From assembly GCF_000003815.2 (NCBI RefSeq), contig NC_049988.1:11472100-11536099 (forward strand): DNA of 64,000 bases, written 5' to 3'. Origin of the DNA: Branchiostoma floridae (taxonomy: Eukaryota > Chordata > Leptocardii > Amphioxiformes > Branchiostomatidae). The translations under genes were made by a program, and so were the position numbers. Position 1 is the stretch's first letter. Each line of letters begins with the position of its first letter. A model generated the notes under the pieces. It worked only from the letters and a program-made list of their open reading frames with translations. It searched no databases and was not told the DNA's origin. Positions 10,301 through 19,300 of this stretch are shown here, piece by piece.

Positions 10301-13300
10301 AACCTTGGCTGACTGTAATACTACCCAAACAAATAAATAAATAGATTCAAACACACACAAACCTCTAGAAGCTGATCTTTTCCCTGCTGGGCCAGCTCTA
10401 CGGAAGCCTCGGACTCCGTCTCATCAATAAGGAAGAACTGTGGCTCCCTGAAGAACAGGTACTTGTCCCGCCTCTCCAGGAACAGGAGTTTGTTGTTGGT
10501 GTCTCGGGTCCAGTTCAGCAGCACCTGCACCAGGGGCTCATGGTCCTCAAGTACACGCTCTGGAACAAGGTAATACAAAAATCTGGTTAGCTTTATAATG
10601 GGGTACAACAAAATCTGGTTATTACTTAGTAACTGAAACCAGTACATCCGTGTTTTATTTCTTTGTGTTTACCTATTTTGCATAAACATGCACAGTATAG
10701 CATGTGGTGATTTGAGTACATACCCATGTAGAGATCTGGTATCTGTTCCACCAGCGTCCAGTCTGGACCAGGGTCGCAGTGGTTCTTGTCCACCAACTGG
10801 ACGATGACATGATAACACTTCATGGTCTCATCGACCAGCAGGGTCTTGGAGTTCCCGTCATCCATGAAGACTTTCACTACAAGCTGTGGAAATACAAAAA
10901 TTATCAGATATTAGAGGGGCTTGACCAGCAGAAAGAGAAGTAGACAGTAGCCATCCAAGCTTGGGACTTGTAACATCATGGGAGAAGCATAACTTAGTCT
11001 GTGTAACACAAACCCTTTCTATGCAGACTTCAAAAGGCCTTGCTGTGCCAAGTTTGAGGCTGAATGCCTGATAGAAGGTAGATCTGTTTATGTAATAAAA
11101 ATAAAACATTTATGAGAAACCAGAATACTCTACCACTATGTAAAACTATTAGCTTGCCAGGCCATTGTGCCTAAATTGCTACTGTCAACCAAGTTTCACA
11201 TATCCCAATGCCAGTTGATGATACTAGCATGAGTACATTACTTGTCCTTGACATTAGGATACACTGTAATTCCAATTTAGCTGTTTGTCATGATGGTATA
11301 ATCTTAGTCCATCAAGGACTGGATTTTTCAAATGAAAAAACAGAGGTTTTTGTTATTCCAGAGCCCAACTCTATGTGGCAGAATTACTCTCCGAGCAGAG
11401 GTTAGGCTTTGGCTGCATTTTAATGTTTTTATAGGCGTTTTCATTAGGCATTCTCTTTTTTCCATTTTCTTTATATGTCTTGGCACTAGACATAAAGAAA
11501 ATGGTACAAAATAGAAAGCCAGATAAAAATGCCTAAAAAAAAAAGAAAAAACATCTGGAGCCCAACCTCTACTTGGAGAGTACAGCAGAATGGCTCAGAT
11601 GGTTGTTATGAATAATTACAGGCTGTATGGTTGTCATGATGACATAATTCTAAGTCTATCAAGGACTGGATGCTTCAAATCAAATGAAAGAAAAGAGGAG
11701 GTTTTTTTAAAAATCCAAAGCACAAGTCTACGCGGTAGAATGGCTGAGATGGCTGTTATGAATAATTACAGGCTGTACGGATGTCATGATGACATAATTC
11801 TAAGTCTATCAAGGACTGGATGCTTCAAATCAAATGAAAGAAAAGAAGAGTTTTTTTTTTAAATCCAAAGCCCAAGTCTACGCGGTAGAATGGCTGAGAT
11901 GGTTGTTATGAATAATTACAGGCTGTATGGTTCAATCTAGGGAGTTCCACAGACTGATAAATGGGGTCATATCTGAAGGTCAGCCACACAAATTTGAGTC
12001 CCATATTTGGTACCAGGATTCCATCCAACCTTGTAATTGTGGCATACATTTCCCTATGAGTTTAATACATCCATGAATATAAAATCAAAATAGACATTAA
12101 AATCTGAGGTAACAAGTCTTCGGCTCTTTTTGTCTTGGGAGACAGTCGACAGCTTCAGTCTGGTAACAAGTAATTTGGAAGTAAAGCTGATAATATTTTT
12201 GTGGATTGTGCCAAGATCTGCAAGGGTAACTCAGCTCTGAATGCTGTTGAGTTAAAAATTCCTTGGAGAGACTATAAGTGGTTTGGGGGGACAAATTTTT
12301 ACTCTTATCTTAATTCTAACATTGTCATGAAATTTGTGGGTGCCACCAGGCTAATACTGTGCCATGATGTAAAAATACTGTACAAGAACTGTATTTTGTG
12401 GAAAAGACAACAGCATGGCCAAGTATGAATCTTGCCACAAAAATGACACAATTTTGCAATAATTATATGTACAGATGTACTACAAACTGACCCCACATGA
12501 ATGGATTGTGTTTCAATAATTGCAGGGAGATTTCCTCGGGGACCACCAAAATTACATCTCTAATCGTATATGTGCTCTTTAACGCATGATGGTTTATTTC
12601 ATTATGCATCAAGTATGGTCTTATTAGCCTGTAATAATGGATGAGGTACTACTGGTATATTGGTTTGATATACATACTTGAACAAAAGTGAGTTGTAATT
12701 TCTATGCCTTGATACAATCATTTACACCACTAAGGCTAAGGTCCCATTTCCGAAACGGGGCCCAGTCGGGATGTTTGCAGAAACGAAAAAATAAAATTGC
12801 TAACCAAGGAATGTACACAATTTATTCTCCTGACTAATTTTTCTATGTTCTGTGTGTTTTGCTGCCTTTCTTATCATATTTTTTGTTTCCGTTAGCTATG
12901 TGTCTAGGCCCAGGTTGGAAATTGGGACCTAGGCCTAAGTCACAAATGATTTCTTCCCAAGACTGTATTCAATAAAGCTGTAAACAGACAGGGTTAAAAT
13001 AGTACTTCAAAGAGAATTATATGCAGAAACACAGAAATGAAGCTGCCATGCTTGATTTCCCCAAACACCTTTTCTTTTATACTAGTAGAATACAAATTAG
13101 AAGTACTGTATTAGATTCTACCATTTTGTATATTTGATAATTTTGATCTGACATTTACAATCAAATGACACATCCTACAAGATCAACTTCATGTGGCAAT
13201 CTCATGTATAATTTCTGTTAATAGATGTGTTCAAATATTCATGACATGATAATATGTTTTTCACTTTAGAGTCTATCCGTTTTTTTCTTGTTTTAAAAAA

Positions 13301-16300
13301 TTTGGCAAAATTTTTAACAAGAACAGTTTCAAAATAATATCATTCACGCAGCATAAACCTTTCGTAACGTTCAACTTTACCAAGGAGCTTTACTAAATAA
13401 ATGTCTAGTCTAACTTCTGTTTAACATTGTCTTTGACAATGGAATAACAGGACAACCATAACAATGTGCAAAAAAATAAACTTCTACTTTTAACTTTCAA
13501 CAAAAAGAGCAATTTGGACCAAAGAACATGCAGTTCAGTCCTGATGTTACTTCTAATGAAGGGGAAAACTTCTAATAACATTTTAGGTCTCTGGGAATCT
13601 AACACAAATTTCATACAATCCCCCATCTCACAACAAAGGGTCTTTGCTGCAATAATTGCAATGTCAACTCCAGTATCATGTTCAGAGCTGATTTAAGCTA
13701 ATTTTTGACTGATTTAAGTTGAATTTGATATTGTCACATCCATATCATTCATACATCTGCTGTTAAGTTCTTAGCCATTTTTGTGTACATTTTGATACCC
13801 ATGTCCACCTTTCTCTGTGATGCAAATGGCATTGAAATACTCCCAGTGTATAACATCAGCTATTCCTGAACATTTTGCAGTAACTCCCAAATGATTTTCT
13901 ACAACGGCAATGCTATAAGATTGCTTTGGACTACAAAGTATTTTTCAACACATAACTTATTTACTGGGAGTAACGGAATGCTTGTATAGCCCAATAAATT
14001 AACAATGGTAACAACAGACTTTGTAGCAAAAAAAAAGAAAAAGAAAAATGCCCACAATAAGATTATAACATCTTGCCATCCTACCTTCTGCACGCTTGCC
14101 TCCTTAATTTTCTCCAGCGCTATCCGGATTTTCTCCGCCTTAACTTTCTCCGCTTTCTGTTCCTGTTGAGATTTCACAGAACGGACAAAACGTTAGACAG
14201 AAAGCAGGCCCTCCGTCCCAGGATGTGCACCTGGGAAATGCTAATGTCTCTAGATGTTTTAAGCGTGGGATAAATATATTCATAAAACCATTAAATCCCA
14301 TTCATGTGGTAATAGGACAGGTCATGGTGCATTTTTTTCTGGTGTGGAAAATGTTATGATGTATATTGAGTATTGTTTGATACAAATTGTGTAAACAATG
14401 TTACATCAATAAAACACATCAGGAACAATGAATAAGGTTACACTCGCTGCATGTGTGTGGTATAATATAACTACAAATATTCAAAATATGCGAGAAGGAC
14501 ATTTAATTGTAAGTTATTGGATTATGTCTGGCATATCGGTTAGAGTCCCAGTAGGGGACACTGAATTGATCGCTTTAACGCAAGCGCCGCGGTAAGTCCT
14601 GCATGTATGGCAACCCTCTGAATTATGCACATATCTAATACTATTATGACAATAATCAAATGTGCAAAAAGATATTCTATAATATTTTCAGTCCATAATC
14701 AGTAGGTCCAATTTGGATTATTGTGTCAAATGCAGAACAAAACATTACAACTAATCATAACGTTAGATACATAATTTATCCTTTAGAAAAACATGTGCTG
14801 TCATTTCAGTGCTAACAAAGATGGTTCTGACATTTAGTATCATGTTATTTTCACAAATTTCAGCATTCACTAACACAAGTATACAGACTAAAAATTATGC
14901 ACTGAGAAAACAAACTCTACACAAACAATGCACAGAACAATGTACAAGACAGAAAGGGGTACAACAAATATGTTACGTGTGAAAGACAAAAGGTAATCGT
15001 GTTATACGTACAGCAACAAATGTTGGGTGCTTAGTGGTGTTAGCGATATGCGATGACTAGAAAAGCAAGGAAAAATATATCAATATCTAAGACAAATTGC
15101 AGCTACTTCCATGGCATTATTTTAACTGAAGATGACAAACTTGCAACTTCTATTCTGAATGTCAATCTGTATGTTTAAAGGCCCAGGGAATAAAAATGTC
15201 ATGTTAAAAGATAAAAGCTAATGTTAAACCTCAACAAAATCAGACTTGAAACATGCCAGTGTTTGACATTATCCAGTAAGGAAAGAACAGAATGGTAAAT
15301 GCATTTGAGTTCGAACAGAATGGCACGTTCTAGGAAACTAGCTCACTAGGGATGTTTTTGGGACCACATTTTGGAAAGTTTTCATGGTATTTCTTTTAAT
15401 ACCTCTGCCAGCAAAAAAAGGAAAACTTGTGTTTTTGAAATCTTTATTATTTGGATTTTCATAATAATTTCTAAAAGTCTAAAAGGTATCTAAAATTGCT
15501 GCTAAATACCCCAGCCTACACTGTACATTCAGTGTTGTTACTTATTAGTTATAGGCAATATCCTATGCTTGTTCCTGAAGGTATTTTGGTCAATATTACA
15601 CTACAACATTAATTTTAGTGGTATCAGAAAACTAAAAATTAAAAAATTCCTCAGCCTATAATCAGTGCTGCTACTTACAGGCCTGCACCCAAAGGTGTTT
15701 TGGTCAATAATACAATACAGCATCAATACTTTAGTGGTATTAGAAAACTAAAAACAAAAATTCCTCAGCAGCTGAAAAGCAGCACTGCTAAAAATGGAAC
15801 TAAAAAACAAAAAAACGCTACACAAGAACCATACAAAAATAAGACAGTAACAACACGACAATGTGTACCTCTGTCAGAGTGGCAGGAGGGCGGCACTCTA
15901 TGGAGTGGATGATTTTCGAGGCTTCCCTGTCCATCAATTTCAGCTAGCCACAGAAAAGAGAGACAAAGCAAAGTGCAATAACCATATAAGGACAGGAGAA
16001 ACACAGGGCTTCAGTGGGAGCATTTTTCTTGACCTTCACAAGGTTCTTTCGTGGCTCTTTTTGTATCATTACCTCCGTGTAGATTATGTTTTTGTTTTTG
16101 TGATTTACAAATAGGGAAGAACTGGTTGACTTTTGAAGTAATTCCCAAAACAATTTCTTTTCAAATTGCAGCTTCTTATCAAACTACCATACAGATCAAT
16201 CTCAGGCCAGTAACTTAGGGAGCAAGGTCCACTGCCCTTGTAGAGGTCTGCAGTTTTCCAGTGCTCCCAAGGTTGTAATCTTTACTGCCCAGAATTTGTA

Positions 16301-19300
16301 AATTGTTAAGTCTGAAACTCTTGACAATTGATTTTTATTTATCATTGATAGATTTTCCAGGATAAGGACTGTTAAGATTTTCTAAGCTTGCAATTAAAGT
16401 GTATATTATTAGTATGCATATAAGAATTGAAGACCTAACAAGACTTCATGATTTTCTTATTTGCTTATAATATTAATAGAGATGAGGAATAGAAAATTAT
16501 CTAATCCCCAATAAGTTCTTGTGAATTGTGATATAAGAACTATGTGCATTTTGTTGTGCAAATACACCGGAACTTTAGCTATCGAAAAAGAATTATGCTT
16601 CATGACAAGCAATATGCTTTGACTTTGACCTACTTATTATTACAAAACTTTGCTCCCACGGAAGCCTGTGAAAAAGCATGCTACAGAAAGGGTGCTCAGA
16701 GTCCATCACCTGACCGTGTGACCATGCCGTATGGAACATATGGAACAGTGCGGCAAAAACAAGCAGAGATGAAATCATTGCACAGCTGAAATATATGGCA
16801 TTACCGAATACATGATGGAAATCATCACAATGTAAAAGTTTGGCAAACTTGAACTCATGAAATGAAGACCTCAAGATACAAATGAGGGAATGAAAGACAA
16901 TCAAGCAGTGAAATGGAGCACAATGTGATGTGTATGACATACCTAGATGATGTACTTCAACAAGTGTATACTATGAGTGACACCACTGACAACTTCTTTC
17001 TCACATTTCCACATAAACTGATGCAAAGATGTCATATCCTATGATTTCTTTGATATTGATAGCAACATTGATGGCAAGATGAAATGGATTTTTACAATCA
17101 CCAAAAAAAATCCTCAGTCAATGCTTTCTTTGGCAAACTGACATTTAAAGATCATGTGAACATAAATGTTAATGTCTTGAAACACAATTTGGCAACACAA
17201 AAACATCATATTCAGAAGCATGATATGCAATATATGAGAGGAAGAAGCTGACTTGTCACTATGGAATCGTGTAGAAAGTTTCTGTATGGATGATATGGTG
17301 AGGAGTGAACATACATGCGTGTAATTAATTGTCAAGTAGAAACAGAAGATTTCGTCCTACCTCGGTAAGCTGTTCAACCGTGTCCAGTTCGTCCTTCAAG
17401 CTGTCCAAACGATGCTTCACGCTCCCAGACAACTGTGTAAAAATGGAAGATTCGCTATTGAGAAACAAAATGCCAGTGTTCTAGCCAGCCTGAAATTTTT
17501 TTCCGTCCTCTGGAAATCCTGTCGAAGGTGCGACGATCCTAGGTCCAGGGGCAGGCTCCCTCAGAAAAATTTGAAATCCAGACCCTATGAAGGTCTATTT
17601 TCTTTGTTTTGACGGGCAAATTTTGCTGGTAGACTCAGCTTGGTTCAATCAATATCTTAACATGCCGATTTTTGTCCGTTATAGAGGATGGAATTTTTGT
17701 CCATACTCAGCGGCCAAAATCCGTCAAAGGACGGATGCTGGCTAGAACCCTGCACAATGCCATTGCTAAATGTCTCAACGCCATTGTGGCAATAGAACTA
17801 GAATGTTTGGAAATTCTTGTAGAAGAACAACTCCTGAATACTACCTCAAAGCAGAGAGACACAATATGCAGCCACTATATGTGTCAAGCAATGTATTGTT
17901 GAAATGGGTCCAGTTACTCAGTTTCTGAATCAATATCTAACAGACTTTAACTGTCATCTATACCTACAGCTAAAAGGGAATGACAGCAGGTCAGTGGCCA
18001 CTTTAATAAATTATGGCATAAAGGCCAGCTGGTCAATATACAAGGTCATGGTATATTACACAATGGATTGTCCATAGAATAGACCTGTACTTGGGAAAAA
18101 CAGTTTTGGAAAAAATGGTTTTCTGACCGTTTCCAAAATCATATCCAGTTGCTTGAGTACCTTTTTGGAGTTTTGGAAAAGAGCGGTGATACTGATATGG
18201 TATTCAGATGGTACACGGACTTGTTACCTGTTTATTTTACAATAGAATAAACATCAAATGTTGCTCAAAAACTGGGTGATACTGATACAAGTTTATTTTC
18301 AGTTAATCTTGTCTGGTTCAGCACCATGGACAGTCACCTTATACTTCATTTTCTGTCAAATGAATGGAATAATACTTTGTTCAGCCAGAAGAAGTACAAT
18401 TGAGAATACTAGTATTATAATGTTAGCTCTTAAAAAGAATAAAACTTTGATTTTCATTAGTCAGTATATGTGAAAAGTAACGTTAAACTTATGAAACTGT
18501 GCATAATGTTTCTAATTTCCTGCAACGATTTGCAGTGCATTCTGCACCATACATGTATGTGTGTTGTCATTGTTCAGGATACATCCTCCACTTTTCTGAT
18601 TTTTATTAAGTCTAGGCTTTCATGCAAAAACAAGAAGAAAGCCATAAAAATCCCATACATTTCATCATAAATGGAGAAGTCAAATTTTTCAAGATTTTTC
18701 AAAAATAAGAAGATCAATAAAAATCCTATACATTTCATCATGAAAGGAGAAGTCAATTTCTGTCAAAAATATCAGTTACACATTGCAATGCAGTTTTGAG
18801 ATGGCCCCTTCCTGTGGTTTATTGTGAGACACAGGCCGCCAGCCGATTTACACCTCCCCTCCAGCACAGATGGTTTTTACAGATATCTCATTGATGTACT
18901 GTCTGAGAAATCAATTCAAACGCCTTAAGGGTCATACAGTTTCTCCCCAGCGTCTTACAAAAATGGCCAAAGGATTTCCCACTTTCCTCCTTAATCACAT
19001 ATCTTTGAGATCATTTTGGAGGAGGGAGACCACTGAGAGGTGACCAGAATACCAAATGAGATTTTGTCACATGTACTGCGAGGGAAAACAGCTCCACCTA
19101 TCCATAAACTCGATATTGCAGCAACTATTTATGGAGAAAAATGCCACTTGTATCATAACATGTATAAGTAACGTTAGTTCACCTTTATCCACGGGGTAAC
19201 CAATATCCGTCGTTTTTTAAAACGGGATCGGGATATGAATTCGATGGACGTTGGTTTCTAATTAGAACATTTTCAAAATTGCAGTTTGAAACCACGGTCC

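Larger units (their letters stand above)
10884..14084 (-). other. RAPH1-like: Large MRL intron (3.2 kb)
   Basis: It holds the foldback at 11384 and the 150-bp tandem repeat at 11588. From 11940 to 14084 I see AT-rich sequence with no supported exon. Confidence 0.5.

Noticed and set aside
11590-11862. 90-residue plus-strand ORF with two near-identical blocks
   Set aside because: It is produced by the 150-bp tandem repeat in an intron, with no domain or start context.
14520-14600. tRNA-like GGTTAGAGTCCC string
   Set aside because: No matching arms for a cloverleaf could be drawn.
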